A DNA stretch of 64,000 bases from Microbacterium sp. MPKO10 (GCF_026107415.2 NZ_JAPCHX010000002.1:1-64000); one strand, 5' to 3'. Positions 8,201 through 17,114 are shown, numbered from the stretch's first letter. A program made the numbers and translations. The notes: a model not told the origin generated them from the letters alone.

Positions 8201-10483
8201 CCCGTTCTCAAGAACGATTCGGACCCGAACCAGTACTCGATGTCGCTCGACGAGGAGCTCGAAGACGTTCCGGAAGACGTCGTGGCCACCGTGGAGGGCG
8301 AGAGCGTCGTCATCGAGGCACCGGATGTGGAGATGACCTTTGCGCTGCGTTATACGGTGCGCAATGAGAAGGGCGGATTCGACTCGGCCTATGTGATGGT
8401 GCGAGTCAGCGAAGAAGCGACGATTCAACCGCCGGGCGTGCAAGATCAGGTTGTGGAGCAGGAGGACGTCGTCGGCGAAGAGACCGTTGACATTGACATC
8501 TTCGATGGTGCAACGAACCCGGGCGGCCGCGTCTCTGACCTCACAGCGACCCTCGAGGGCCCGAACGCCGATCAGGCGAAGATTCTCGAGAATGGCAAGG
8601 TGCGCGTGACGCTCGGCGATAAACGTATGGCGATTACGTTCCGCCTGACGAATGAAGCGGACGATCTGAGTTCGGCAGCGTTCATTGTCGTGCCGCCCTA
8701 CTCAGACGGGCAGCCGCCGCGCCTGCGGGAGGATCTGGCCGAGCAGATAGTCGACATGAATTCTACGAAGGAGTGGGATCTTGATGACATCGCGTATTCG
8801 CCGTCGGGCAAAGACATTTCGATCACGGGTGCTGACAACGTCTCGGCGTCGCGGAGCAATGGTGAGTCATCCTTCGTTGATGAGAAGACGCTGAGGTTTT
8901 CGCCGGCCGAGGACTACCGGGGACCTGCCTCGATTACGTTCGAGGTCACCGACGGCACGTCAACGGGCACGAGTCTGCTCGTTCTGCCGATCACTGTGGG
9001 TGACCCGAATTTTGAAGACATCGCTCCGACATTCACACCGCCCTCGATCACGATCGAGGCGGGTGAGGATGCTGTCGAGTTCGACCTGCGCAGTGCGGCC
9101 TCGCATCCGAACCCTGACGTCCTCAACCAGGTCACGTTCAGCGATCTGCGGGGGCAGGACAACGGCATCCAGGCGAAGCTGAGCGGGTCGACGCTCTCGG
9201 TGCAGGCGCCGTTCAAGACGCCGACGGGAACGTCTGTAACTCTCGGAGTCTCGATGAAGTTCAAGGACTTCACCGTTGACGGGCAGATCACCGTGACGGT
9301 CGTTGCGTCGACGCGGCCGATGCCCGCTGCCGTCGATCATGTCAACAATGACGCGCGCAAGGGGGAGACCTACACGATCAAGGCGCTGGCCGGGGCGTTC
9401 AATCCGTTCCCCGATGAGAAGCTCACGATCGTGAAGGCGGAGCTCGATTCCGGTGACGCCAAGGTGAGTACCGACGGCACGACGGTGACGGTGAAGACCG
9501 GGCCGGCGAAGAGCCAAGAGATCAGCATCATCTATACGATTCAGGATGCGACGGGGGACCAGCATCGGCAATCCTCGGCGCGTATCACGGTTGTGGTGAA
9601 GGACGTCCCGGATGCTCCGCCAGCGCCCAAAGCCGCACCAAGTGATAGCAACGTTCGAGTGACATTCAACGGTACCCCAGCCAACAACGGCTCTGATGTC
9701 ACAAAGTACACCGTACGAAGAAGCGATGGAACGGAACGCACCAACTGCTCCCCAGGGACTGCGTGCGATTTCCCCTCAGACAACGGCAAGTCGTATTCGT
9801 TCCGGGTCAAGGCGACCAACGGGGTGGGGGACAGCTCATGGTCGCCGGAGTCAAAAAAGGTCACGCCGTGGGGAACGCCGTCGTCGCCAAGTCTGAAGTC
9901 GTTTACCGCAAACGGCAGTACCAATGGCAATGGAAAGGGTAAAGCAAAGATGACGGCCACCTGGAGTGCTCCGTCGTCGACTGGCGGAAGCGCCGTAACT
10001 TACAGCTGGAATGTCGACGGCGGTAGCGAGAAGACCACTTCTCAACTATCTGCCACCACAGGAATATTGTCGGCAGGAACTCATAAATTTAAGGTGAGGG
10101 CTTGCAACAACGGTGAAAAATGCAGCGACTATGTGTCGATTAGTGGCAAGGTGCCACAATACGATCCCGAGGTTACATTGGTGAAGGGCGTCGATGGTCC
10201 GAAAGAGCGTTGCTGGAACGGTAAGTGCGCGCAGAACACGTACCAGGTGCACTTCACATGGCAGTATTTCGAGGCAAATACCTACACGGTCGTTCCTCAA
10301 TACTGCGACTCTGGTGAGTGGCACGACGTAGCGCCAGAACCGTACAAGATATCGATGGACAAGTCTGGGAACGAGACGACCTCGGCATGGGTGCAGCCTC
10401 AGCTTGCTAATTGCGGTATCCGAGTGAAGATCAGCGGAAACGGTGTGAATATCACGAGTGCGAAATACGACTTCCCGGGCTGA
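5207..10483 (+). CDS. Giant membrane-anchored protein with tandem Ig-like repeats and C-terminal fibronectin III modules
   Basis: 1758 residues (GTG start at 5207; in-frame ATG at 5222 is an alternative). A basic N-terminus and a hydrophobic helix at ~19-39 suggest an uncleaved signal anchor, so the body would be extracytoplasmic. Residues ~40-370 form a beta-rich, possibly propeller-like domain. From ~398 to ~1465 come about eleven repeats of ~95 residues with the signature PIAxDDxxxVxxG...VPVLxNDxxPxGD, typical of bacterial Ig-like/cadherin-like modules. Two fibronectin III-like modules start near 1470 and 1555. The last ~130 residues contain several Cys (GEKCSDY, ERCWNGKCAQN, QYCDSGEW). 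It follows the FHA/HTH gene and precedes moxR, so it is likely the surface component or substrate of this locus. GC drops clearly over the last ~800 nt. Confidence 0.85.
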   Translation: MFVGSMRGWLRGRKVTASVIAASLILAVPVTFAVLHPGYPASDVDLEARDVWVTNGKELLAGRLNKQIEELDASVATLANDIDIFQDGELALLHDRVSSTVQTIDPAYTTLGNSADLPPGAELAYGGGRLAVLEPESGSLWVTNVAGGLDFTTVDNEPLLKLGADAAIAVSHEGVVFAAAPADGILYSYPADGGKPSEQEIPSSESFQLTAAGETPVLFDGDANRVIVPGQDPIELPSTGVKLQQSSADPGEALVAGAESLMSVPLNGDEVTEIDADISAPAANPDDVAAPVNLEGCWHAAWASGSRYLAQCDGSAPTREEIDPSTAGAELVFRVNRDVIALNNLQTGDSWLVTENMRLVHNWEDVTPPEEDDGEEGDEKSSVKSFEDTLAERTDQNRPPIANDDKLGVRPERTTVLPLLSNDTDPDGDVLTITDIKGFSEKWGQLQYIDGGRALQFSPKDGVDAGTFSFRYSVSDGRPGGVAEGAVNVTIRPPEANEPPESERVGAAVVDAGQTITYDALADWRDPDGDDIYLESAASDAGDRVRFNPDGRITVTHTSGQLGPRDIVFTVSDGTASETGTFTLDVKPAGSSNPVGTPDFAQTFVGEAVDVHPLDNDLSPSGGQLELLGAEALQGAISVAVDSERGTITASAGKAGAYYVKYSLGAGERTSIGLIRIEVTEKAEADLAPVAVRDTGYVRPGEPAMIPVLVNDVSPTGDVLAVKSIEATGDAAQLSIELLSQSMIRVTATAEVTGQVQFSYTVSDGHKESTTTVTIVMVPPLSKHQAPIAEDDQVRVRAGDIASVPVLDNDIHPDNAGMTVEQELVQGTEKGLAFVTDDRVRYQAPAEAGVYTAVYTVVDDYGQKATASVTFTVVGTDEDSNQAPIAKTLTTRVFEGSSVDIEIPLDGLDPDGDSVVYDGLASAPLLGAVRNEKSQSFTYVAGSMELGTDTFTYKIKDVLGATAVGTIKIAVIPRPEQAMNPVAVDDSIEVKPGRVASVPVLKNDSDPNQYSMSLDEELEDVPEDVVATVEGESVVIEAPDVEMTFALRYTVRNEKGGFDSAYVMVRVSEEATIQPPGVQDQVVEQEDVVGEETVDIDIFDGATNPGGRVSDLTATLEGPNADQAKILENGKVRVTLGDKRMAITFRLTNEADDLSSAAFIVVPPYSDGQPPRLREDLAEQIVDMNSTKEWDLDDIAYSPSGKDISITGADNVSASRSNGESSFVDEKTLRFSPAEDYRGPASITFEVTDGTSTGTSLLVLPITVGDPNFEDIAPTFTPPSITIEAGEDAVEFDLRSAASHPNPDVLNQVTFSDLRGQDNGIQAKLSGSTLSVQAPFKTPTGTSVTLGVSMKFKDFTVDGQITVTVVASTRPMPAAVDHVNNDARKGETYTIKALAGAFNPFPDEKLTIVKAELDSGDAKVSTDGTTVTVKTGPAKSQEISIIYTIQDATGDQHRQSSARITVVVKDVPDAPPAPKAAPSDSNVRVTFNGTPANNGSDVTKYTVRRSDGTERTNCSPGTACDFPSDNGKSYSFRVKATNGVGDSSWSPESKKVTPWGTPSSPSLKSFTANGSTNGNGKGKAKMTATWSAPSSTGGSAVTYSWNVDGGSEKTTSQLSATTGILSAGTHKFKVRACNNGEKCSDYVSISGKVPQYDPEVTLVKGVDGPKERCWNGKCAQNTYQVHFTWQYFEANTYTVVPQYCDSGEWHDVAPEPYKISMDKSGNETTSAWVQPQLANCGIRVKISGNGVNITSAKYDFPG

Positions 10484-10523
10484 CCAGCACGCCCATTTCT
10501 AGAAATTGACGCAGGAGACATTA

Positions 10524-11492
10524 GTGGACATCACTCAAGAGCAGGCTGACTGGTTCAAGGACGCCTTCACGAGCCTCGTCGACAACGTCGACAAGGCCAT
10601 CGTCGGCAAGCAGGAGGTCATCCGGCTCGTCATCGCGTCCCTGCTGACCGGCGGCCACGTGCTGCTCGAGGACTACCCGGGAACAGGCAAGACCGTGCTG
10701 GCAAAGTCGCTCGCGAACACGCTCGAGGGCGCCAGCTCCCGCATCCAATTCACTCCCGACCTGCTGCCGAGCGACGTGACCGGCGTGACGATCTACAATC
10801 AGCAGACGCACGTCTTCGAGTTCCACAAAGGCCCGATCTTCGCGCAGATCGTGCTTGCTGACGAGATCAACCGTGCCTCGCCCAAGACCCAGAGCGCCCT
10901 GCTTGAGGTGATGGAAGAGGGGTTGGTCACCGTCGATAACGAGACCCACCCCGTCGGCAGCCCGTTCATGGTGATCGCCACCCAGAACCCGGTCGAGCAG
11001 TCCGGAACCTACAAACTGCCCGAGGCACAGCTCGACCGCTTTCTGATCAAGACGTCACTCGGCTACCCCGACCGTGACACGAGCGTGAACCTGCTTATGG
11101 ACGCGGCAAACCGATCGCGCTCCGCCGGCGTCGGCCCCATCATCAACGCCGAATCGGTGAACGCCATGACGAAGCTTGCCGGAGACGTGCACGTCGAGCG
11201 CTCCATCATGGAGTACATCACCGATATCATCCACGCGACCCGTTCAGACAAAGACGTTGCGCTCGGTGTCAGCATGCGCGGAGGCCTCGCCCTCGCGCGG
11301 ATCGTCAAGGTGTGGGCGCTCAGCCAAGGGCGCACATATGCGACACCGGACGACGTGAACGCGCTCGCCGTGCACGTTCTCGCGCACCGTCTGCTCATCG
11401 ACCCCGAGTCGGAGTTCGCGGGCGTCACCGCACACGAGATCATCGACCGCATCCTTCTCTCGATCACTCCGCCGGCGTACCGCGCAGCATGA
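10524..11492 (+). CDS. MoxR-family AAA+ ATPase
   Basis: 322 residues. Walker [14 protein letters not shown], Walker [13 protein letters not shown], and the sensor region [22 protein letters not shown] are all present, as in MoxR proteins. MoxR ATPases act as chaperone-like remodelers, commonly beside a DUF58 protein and a transglutaminase-like membrane protein, exactly as here. The GTG at 10524 is preferred because GCAGGAG sits 7 nt upstream; a TTG at 10506 would overlap that site. It ends in an ATGA overlap with the DUF58 gene, so the two are probably made in fixed ratio. Confidence 0.93.
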   Translation: MDITQEQADWFKDAFTSLVDNVDKAIVGKQEVIRLVIASLLTGGHVLLEDYPGTGKTVLAKSLANTLEGASSRIQFTPDLLPSDVTGVTIYNQQTHVFEFHKGPIFAQIVLADEINRASPKTQSALLEVMEEGLVTVDNETHPVGSPFMVIATQNPVEQSGTYKLPEAQLDRFLIKTSLGYPDRDTSVNLLMDAANRSRSAGVGPIINAESVNAMTKLAGDVHVERSIMEYITDIIHATRSDKDVALGVSMRGGLALARIVKVWALSQGRTYATPDDVNALAVHVLAHRLLIDPESEFAGVTAHEIIDRILLSITPPAYRAA

Positions 11493-12775
11493 GCCTCACC
11501 GTCGAGCACGATACTCCGCAGACGACGACGCGCCGGTCGCCGCTGCGGACGCGTGCTGCGACGACGACGCAACGCGTCAGGCAGGGCATCGCCACGCTTG
11601 TCGTGCCCGTCTCGAAGGCTGTCAACCCGTTCTTCGCCACGGTCAGCTCAACGGGGTGGTTCGTCGCGATCACCGGCGTGATCCTGCTCACCGCCGGGCT
11701 GGTGCTCGGCTGGGCGGAAGTGATCTTCGTCGGCGCCACACTGATCGCCGCGTTCGCGATCGCCGCGTTGTTCACGATCGGGCGCTCACGATTCACCGTC
11801 TCGCTGCGCCTCAACCCGCGCCGCGTCACGGTCGGTGAGCGCGCAGTCGGCGAAATGATCGTCACCAACACCGCCAAGCGCAACTCCCTCGCCACAACAT
11901 TCGAGTTGCCCGTCGGTGACGGACTCGCCGTCTTCGACGTGCCCACGCTGGCCCCGGATGCTGGCTCAGAAGAGCTCTTCGCCGTACCCACCGAGCACCG
12001 CGCCGTGATCGTGGCCGGCCCCTCCCGCTCGGTGCGCGGCGACCGCCTCGGACTGTTCCGCCGTGCCGTCGATTGGACGGAACCGATCGAGCTGTTCGTT
12101 CACCCGCGCATCGTCCGGCTGCACCCGACAGCCGCGGGACTCGTGCGCGACCTCGAGGGTCAGATCACCAAGAAGATCACGAACAACGACATCTCGTTCC
12201 ACGCGCTGCGCGACTATGTGCGGGGCGACGACGTGCGGTATGTGCACTGGCGCAGCTCGGCGCGCACCGGCCAGCTGATGGTGCGGCAGTTCGAAGAGTC
12301 ACGTCGGTCGCAGCTCACCATGGTGCACAGTGCCAACAAACGGTATTACACCAGCGACAATGAGTTCGAAATGGCCGTGTCTGTCACTGCCTCCATCGCC
12401 ACTCAGGTGATCCGGGATGCCACGGACATCAACGTCGTCAGTGAAGGGATGCGCCTGCGCACACACACGCTGCAGGCGATGCTCGACGACAGCTGCCGCG
12501 TGCAGCCGGTCGACACCGACGAGTCTGCTCGTGACTTCGCCCGCGACGCGACAAAGCGCCTGCCTGACCCCAGCGTCGTTGTGATTGTCGCGGGGTCAGG
12601 CATGGACGCCGCCGATTATCGCAGCATCCAGCGTCTCTTCTCGGGCGAGGTTAACGTCATCGCCCTGCGCGTGACCGAGGGCGGTCAGCCGCGGGTGCAG
12701 GACGTCGCCGGTCTGCAGGTGTACACGATCGGCACTCTCCGGGATCTCCCGCGAATCATGGAGCGCGCGCAGTGA
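11489..12775 (+). CDS. DUF58 domain membrane protein
   Basis: 428 residues. Two adjacent hydrophobic helices at ~55-95 (GWFVAITGVILL, VIFVGATLIAAFAIAALF) anchor it; the rest should be cytosolic or surface-exposed beta/alpha domain. The DUF58 signature RDYVRGDDVRYVHWRSSAR lies near residue 240, followed by a von Willebrand A-like C-terminal half. DUF58 proteins are the usual partner of MoxR ATPases; their biochemical role remains poorly defined. ATGA overlap with moxR upstream and GTGA overlap with the transglutaminase-like gene downstream. Confidence 0.9.
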   Translation: MSLTVEHDTPQTTTRRSPLRTRAATTTQRVRQGIATLVVPVSKAVNPFFATVSSTGWFVAITGVILLTAGLVLGWAEVIFVGATLIAAFAIAALFTIGRSRFTVSLRLNPRRVTVGERAVGEMIVTNTAKRNSLATTFELPVGDGLAVFDVPTLAPDAGSEELFAVPTEHRAVIVAGPSRSVRGDRLGLFRRAVDWTEPIELFVHPRIVRLHPTAAGLVRDLEGQITKKITNNDISFHALRDYVRGDDVRYVHWRSSARTGQLMVRQFEESRRSQLTMVHSANKRYYTSDNEFEMAVSVTASIATQVIRDATDINVVSEGMRLRTHTLQAMLDDSCRVQPVDTDESARDFARDATKRLPDPSVVVIVAGSGMDAADYRSIQRLFSGEVNVIALRVTEGGQPRVQDVAGLQVYTIGTLRDLPRIMERAQ

Positions 12776-15234
12776 GTGAGCGTCGCGATGCTCGCAAGGC
12801 CAGACAGGATGCTGCCCGGCAGCAGTCCGCGTCGCCGGCAGGCAGAAAACGCATGCGTGCGCCCCGCGGCGCGTCGCCACGAGCGCCGCGTACACCGCGC
12901 ACGCCACTGTCGCCCGGGACGGTCAGCGCGCAGACCTGGGTGGATATCGCCGTTGTCAGCGGCCTGATCCTCGTCGGCGCTCTCGGCTGGATGCCCGTGT
13001 TCGACGGCGCTCAGCATCTGCTGGCGTCGGCCGGTGGTCTTCTCGTCGGCCTCGGAACCGCCTGGGCGAGCCACCGGCTGCGGCTCAACGCGGTGACGAC
13101 AGTGCTCGTCTTCTTTCTGACGTACTTTCTCTTCGGCAGTGCCTTCGCCCTGCCCGGCAATGCCCTGTGGTTCGTGCTGCCGACCCTCGACACGGTGCGG
13201 GATCTCGCCGTGGGCGCCGTCTTCGGCTGGACAGACGTGGTGACCCTTGCGGCACCGGTCGGCGCGCCGACGTACGTCGCCGTACTGCCCTACGTGTTCT
13301 CGATGGTGCTCGGCGCGGTCAGCGGCATACTGCTTCTGCGCTGGCTTCCCACGCGCTACCGGACGCTGTGGCGCTGCGCGTTGGTGCTCATTCTGCCCCT
13401 CATCGCCTACCTTGCCCCTCTCGTTCTCGGCACGCATGAGCCGTTCCTGCCCGCCGCGCGCGGCCTCCTCTTCGCCGTTGCCGCTCTCGTGTGGCTGGGA
13501 TGGCGTCGACCCGAGGGGCGCAACATCAGCCTGTCTGAGAAGGCGGGACTGCGCAGAGCCCGCGTGGTCGGCACAGCGTTTGTCGCGGTCGCCGCCGTCG
13601 TGATCGGCGGCCTGGCAGCATCCATTCTTCTTCCCGCCCCCGAAAGTCGGCTCGTAGTGCGAGACGAAGTGCAGCCGCCGTTCGATCCCGAACAGTTCCC
13701 GAGCCCTCTTTCCGGGTACCGGCTGTACACGAAGACGCTCAACGAGACGGACTTGTTCACGGTGACGGGGATGATCCCCGGTGACCGGATCCGCCTGGCC
13801 GTCATGGACACCTACAACGGCCACCTGTGGAACGTAGCCGGGCCCGATCTCGCCACCGAAGGCTCCGGACTGTACGAGCTGAGCGGATCGACGCTACCTC
13901 CGCCGCCCCTTTCAGACGTCGTGGACCAGCGCCGCATCAGCGTCGACGTTCTCGGGTACTCCGGCCCGTGGCTGCCCACCATTGGCGTGCCCGAGACGAT
14001 CGACCTCGATGGGATCGACCGCGAACGCTCTCGAGGATTCCGTTATAACGCCTCCACCGGATCAGCCGTACTGATCGACGGCGTCACCTCGGGCATCGAA
14101 TACTCGATGCGCAGCGGCATCCAGGCGGTTCCCGGTGATGAGACGTTGACAGACACGCCCGTCGCCGCCGTCGGCATGCCACCCGTCGAGAAAGTTCCCG
14201 ACGTCGTGGTGGCGAAAGCGAAAGAGTACGTGGGCGGCGCCGAAACGCCCATCGAACAGCTGCGTGCTATCGAATCGGCCCTCGTCACGAACGGCTTCCT
14301 CAGCCACGGGCGAGAGACGGATGCTGCGTCATCACGCGCCGGCCACGGAGCCGACCGCATGGAAGAACTGTTCACGCGCTCACAGCTGATTGGCGACGAA
14401 GAGCAGTACGCGTCGGCGATGGCCCTCATGGCGCGCAGCTTCGGCTATCCAGCGCGCGTTGTCATGGGCTTCCAATCCGATGCGGTTGTCGAAGGCTCTC
14501 CGACGACGATCACGGGTGACGACGTGACGGCGTGGGTGGAGGTTCCGTTCGAGGGCGTCGGCTGGATCCCGTTCTTCCCGACCCCGGACGAGACCGAGAT
14601 CCCGCAGGATCAGAATCCGAAGCCGCAGAGCGAACCGCAGCCGCAGGTGAGACAACCGCCGCGCTCAGAGAAGCGGCCTGACGACCTCCTCACCGACAGC
14701 GACATCGACGACAAGAAGGACAAGGAAGAGGACGACGGCTTCGCGCTGCCCGTCTGGGCCATTGCGACGCTCGCAGCTGTGGGCGGACTGCTGCTTCTGT
14801 ACCTCATTCCCCTCGTGATCATCGCGCTCATCAAACGACGCCGCGTGAAGCGTCGCAGACGAGCCGCCACGCCCGACGCACGGGCATCGGGCGCGTGGGA
14901 TGAATTCCTCGATCGGCATACGGAGCTCGGTTATGACGTTCCGCTCCGCACGCGTGCGGGAATCGCCGGTGCGCTGGCGGGGCAAAGAGACGCGGATGCT
15001 GTGGCGACAGCTACGCTCGAGGGCATGGCGTTCAGCGCCGACGCCGCCGTATTCGCCGCAGAAGACGCCGCTGACGGCGACATCGATGTGCTGTGGACAC
15101 AGACGGATGAGCAATCGCGTCTGTCACGCCGGGCGGTAAGCTGGTGGAGACGCCAGGTGAGCCGCTTCCGCGTCAGCCGGGCACGTCGCGGAAGAGCGCG
15201 AAAGAAGGCGTCGAGGAGGAACGATGGGCGCTGA
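12772..15234 (+). CDS. Multi-pass transglutaminase-like protein lacking the catalytic triad
   Basis: 820 residues. A basic Pro-rich N-terminus is followed by about seven membrane helices (residues ~58-285), a large extracytoplasmic region with a transglutaminase-like core (~490-610), a charged Pro/Gln linker, one more helix (~660-685) and a cytosolic tail. The core keeps the family frame (YASAMALMARSFGYPARVVMGF; TAWVEVPFEGVGWIPFFPTP) but aligned positions of the Cys-His-Asp triad are Glu543, Thr586 and Phe602. Enzymatic activity is therefore unlikely; a structural or peptide-binding role is inferred. GTGA overlap with the DUF58 gene; the next FHA gene starts inside its last codons. Family known as TgpA/TGase-like partner of MoxR-DUF58. 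Confidence 0.88.
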   Translation: MSERRDARKARQDAARQQSASPAGRKRMRAPRGASPRAPRTPRTPLSPGTVSAQTWVDIAVVSGLILVGALGWMPVFDGAQHLLASAGGLLVGLGTAWASHRLRLNAVTTVLVFFLTYFLFGSAFALPGNALWFVLPTLDTVRDLAVGAVFGWTDVVTLAAPVGAPTYVAVLPYVFSMVLGAVSGILLLRWLPTRYRTLWRCALVLILPLIAYLAPLVLGTHEPFLPAARGLLFAVAALVWLGWRRPEGRNISLSEKAGLRRARVVGTAFVAVAAVVIGGLAASILLPAPESRLVVRDEVQPPFDPEQFPSPLSGYRLYTKTLNETDLFTVTGMIPGDRIRLAVMDTYNGHLWNVAGPDLATEGSGLYELSGSTLPPPPLSDVVDQRRISVDVLGYSGPWLPTIGVPETIDLDGIDRERSRGFRYNASTGSAVLIDGVTSGIEYSMRSGIQAVPGDETLTDTPVAAVGMPPVEKVPDVVVAKAKEYVGGAETPIEQLRAIESALVTNGFLSHGRETDAASSRAGHGADRMEELFTRSQLIGDEEQYASAMALMARSFGYPARVVMGFQSDAVVEGSPTTITGDDVTAWVEVPFEGVGWIPFFPTPDETEIPQDQNPKPQSEPQPQVRQPPRSEKRPDDLLTDSDIDDKKDKEEDDGFALPVWAIATLAAVGGLLLLYLIPLVIIALIKRRRVKRRRRAATPDARASGAWDEFLDRHTELGYDVPLRTRAGIAGALAGQRDADAVATATLEGMAFSADAAVFAAEDAADGDIDVLWTQTDEQSRLSRRAVSWWRRQVSRFRVSRARRGRARKKASRRNDGR

Positions 15235-15871
15235 CGAGACGGCAGGGTCGCCCGGGCCGGACACGTGGAACGGAGTTCCCGTTCCTCCGCGTCCGCCGCT
15301 ACCCGTTCTTCCGGGCACAGAGCCCCGCGAGTCAGTTGAGTCGATCGCCCCGGTGACGGTACCGCCGGGGATCGACAATGACACGAGGCGCCCCGACGAC
15401 GAGAGACCACCGCGGTTCATCGGGCTCCCTCCCGGCATGCAGGCGGATATCGACACGGTGCCGACGACAACGGGGAGCACGCCGCGCACGGAGGCGGCCG
15501 AGGTCAGCGCTGACGACAGCGTCTCGGATCTCGATCTCGAATTTCCGGACGGCAGCCGCGTACGTGCCGAGGGCAGCATCCTGATCGGTCGCGACCCGAC
15601 GGCGCAATCGGCGTTCCCCGACGCCCAACTGGTCTCCATTGTCGATGTCACCCGCAGCGTGTCGAAGACTCACGCGGCCGTGCAATGGTCACGCGGCGCT
15701 GTGTGGGTGACAGATCTCAACTCGACGAACGGAACCCGAATCCTCGACGCGACGGGACGCGAGACCGCGTGCGTGCCCGAGGCCCCGACACCCGCGCCCC
15801 GCGACGGAGGCATCCTCTTCGGACGCTGCCACGTTCCGCTTCGGGCGAGGGGGAGCGATGGATCCGCATGA
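15224..15871 (+). CDS. FHA-domain protein
   Basis: 215 residues. The first ~95 residues are Pro-rich and likely disordered. The C-terminal FHA domain shows ILIGRDPT, SVSKTHAAVQW and LNSTNGTRIL, retaining the Arg, Ser-His and Asn loops that contact phosphothreonine. No membrane segment is seen. The ATG at 15224 has a strong GAGGAGG at 15213-15219 and overlaps the end of the transglutaminase-like gene by 11 nt. It likely docks the phosphorylated N-terminus or C-terminal tail of a membrane partner; that target is an inference from gene order. Confidence 0.88.
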   Translation: MGADETAGSPGPDTWNGVPVPPRPPLPVLPGTEPRESVESIAPVTVPPGIDNDTRRPDDERPPRFIGLPPGMQADIDTVPTTTGSTPRTEAAEVSADDSVSDLDLEFPDGSRVRAEGSILIGRDPTAQSAFPDAQLVSIVDVTRSVSKTHAAVQWSRGAVWVTDLNSTNGTRILDATGRETACVPEAPTPAPRDGGILFGRCHVPLRARGSDGSA

Positions 15872-16370
15872 GGCCAGAGACCCTCGCCTGATCGCCCTGG
15901 CGCAGACGGCGTTCACCGTCGTACTGTATTTGGCGCTGATCATCGCGAGCTTCGGCGTTCTGAGTCTGCTGACCGACACCGACGTGATCGATGTCGAGTC
16001 GAGCTTGCTGCTGGCGCCGGCGATGGTGGCCGCAGCCGTCGTCATTGTCGCGCTCCGGCTCGTTGGTGCGGCCATTCGCCTCGTGCAGGATCGCGAGCGC
16101 GGCGACCTCGCAGTGCGCATTCCTCTCGTGGCAAGCATCCTGACGGGTTTTTGTGCGCTGCTCGGGTACATCGTCATCGGCGGGATGCTGCGAGCTGTCG
16201 CTCTGCGTAACCCAGAGGAGCTTGTCGGCTTCGCCCTGCACGAACTGCTGCGGCCGTACAGCGTGACTCTCGGCGTCTGGGCTCTGATCGTGCACATCGC
16301 GTTCGTCGTGATGATCGGTCTGGGTGGGGATGACCCGAAGCGTCCCCTTTGGCCGTGGGAGAAGAGCTGA
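15858..16370 (+). CDS. Small four-helix membrane protein, function unknown
   Basis: 170 residues with about four hydrophobic helices (~17-38, ~50-70, ~88-112, ~135-158), short charged loops and a polar C-terminus (GGDDPKRPLWPWEKS). I do not recognise catalytic motifs; similar small actinobacterial membrane proteins are annotated only as domains of unknown function. The ATG at 15858 overlaps the FHA gene by 14 nt and is preceded by GGGGGAG, so it is translated with the cluster and probably belongs to the membrane complex. Confidence 0.75.
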   Translation: MDPHEARDPRLIALAQTAFTVVLYLALIIASFGVLSLLTDTDVIDVESSLLLAPAMVAAAVVIVALRLVGAAIRLVQDRERGDLAVRIPLVASILTGFCALLGYIVIGGMLRAVALRNPEELVGFALHELLRPYSVTLGVWALIVHIAFVVMIGLGGDDPKRPLWPWEKS

Positions 16371-16386
16371 AAAGCGCAGTTCAGAG

Positions 16387-16392
16387 TACGGT
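16387..16392 (+). promoter_or_regulatory. Putative -10 box (TACGGT), leaderless
   Basis: TACGGT ends 6 nt before the ATG at 16399 and there is no convincing ribosome binding site, so the next gene may also be transcribed separately as a leaderless message. No clear -35 element. Confidence 0.3.
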
Positions 16393-16398
16393 TGGAGT

Positions 16399-17040
16399 AT
16401 GGAGCGGACCCTCGAGGCCAAGGTCGGCGGCGCTGTCGACGCGTGGATAGCCTGGCTCCCTCGGTGGAAGCCGGCCACCCATCGCGTGCGCACACGTCTG
16501 TGCCGCCGGTGCCTCGGCTCGCCGTTCCTCAAGGCGATCGGGCTCGACGCCGATGTTCCGCATGGTGTGCAGCACGGCCTCACGACGCGCATGAAGGCAC
16601 TCATCGATGACGTCGTCGACGAGTACACGGACCAGAATCTTCCCGTGTTGTCTCGCGAGCTCAAAGAGACGGAACGGCGCAAGGCACGCTCGTATCGCCC
16701 AGAGGTGGGCCTCGATCCCGAGTTCGACGGGCTGCAGCTTGACCCGGATCCCGTGCCCGGTGAGCCGTTTCTGTTCACGCTTGGTGAGCTGGCTGAAGGG
16801 GACGGACCGCCCGAGTCTGTGCGCCCGATCGAACTGAGCGAGGAAGAGAAGCAGGCGCTGCGCACCGAGATCCGTCTGGCCGACGAATGTGCCGATCATG
16901 CGGGCCGGTTGATCTGCGGATTCCTCCAGCAGCACCGCGTGCGTGCCCGCGAGGCCGTCGCGGAAATTGTCGAGCCGCAGGTAACCGCGTTGCTTGACGC
17001 GCTGTCCGAAAGTCTCGACGTGCCGCCCACGCGGTGGTGA
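16399..17040 (+). CDS. Conserved-looking soluble protein, unrecognised
   Basis: 213 residues, not recognised. It has no membrane helix or signal peptide. Features: an Arg-rich segment with a CRRC pair (RTRLCRRCLG, residues ~34-43), a helical acidic/basic middle (LIDDVVDEYTDQNLPVLSRELKETERRK), a Pro/Asp-rich loop, and a long C-terminal helix with two more Cys. The CxxC plus later Cys could bind metal, but no known zinc-ribbon pattern is complete. An in-frame ATG at 16324 lies inside the upstream gene; 16399 is preferred. It lies 28 nt after the membrane-protein gene on the same strand. Confidence 0.65.
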   Translation: MERTLEAKVGGAVDAWIAWLPRWKPATHRVRTRLCRRCLGSPFLKAIGLDADVPHGVQHGLTTRMKALIDDVVDEYTDQNLPVLSRELKETERRKARSYRPEVGLDPEFDGLQLDPDPVPGEPFLFTLGELAEGDGPPESVRPIELSEEEKQALRTEIRLADECADHAGRLICGFLQQHRVRAREAVAEIVEPQVTALLDALSESLDVPPTRW

Positions 17041-17058
17041 GGTGGACAGAAGTACCCC

Positions 17059-17087
17059 TGGACGCCGCATAAGTATGTCGACAAACT
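17059..17087 (+). promoter_or_regulatory. Putative promoter of the Q/P-rich membrane protein gene
   Basis: TGGACG and CAAACT are separated by 17 nt. The same CAAACT -10 hexamer appears in the proposed S10-operon promoter. The start codon is 28 nt downstream, with AGGGGGAGAG as ribosome binding site. Confidence 0.4.
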
Positions 17088-17114
17088 GGTATCACCAAAG
17101 CACAAGGGGGAGAG

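Noticed and set aside
7346-8443. 365-codon antisense open frame within the giant Ig-repeat gene
   Set aside because: Repeat periodicity and GC skew of third positions support the + strand gene; the antisense translation is Arg/His-rich and patternless.
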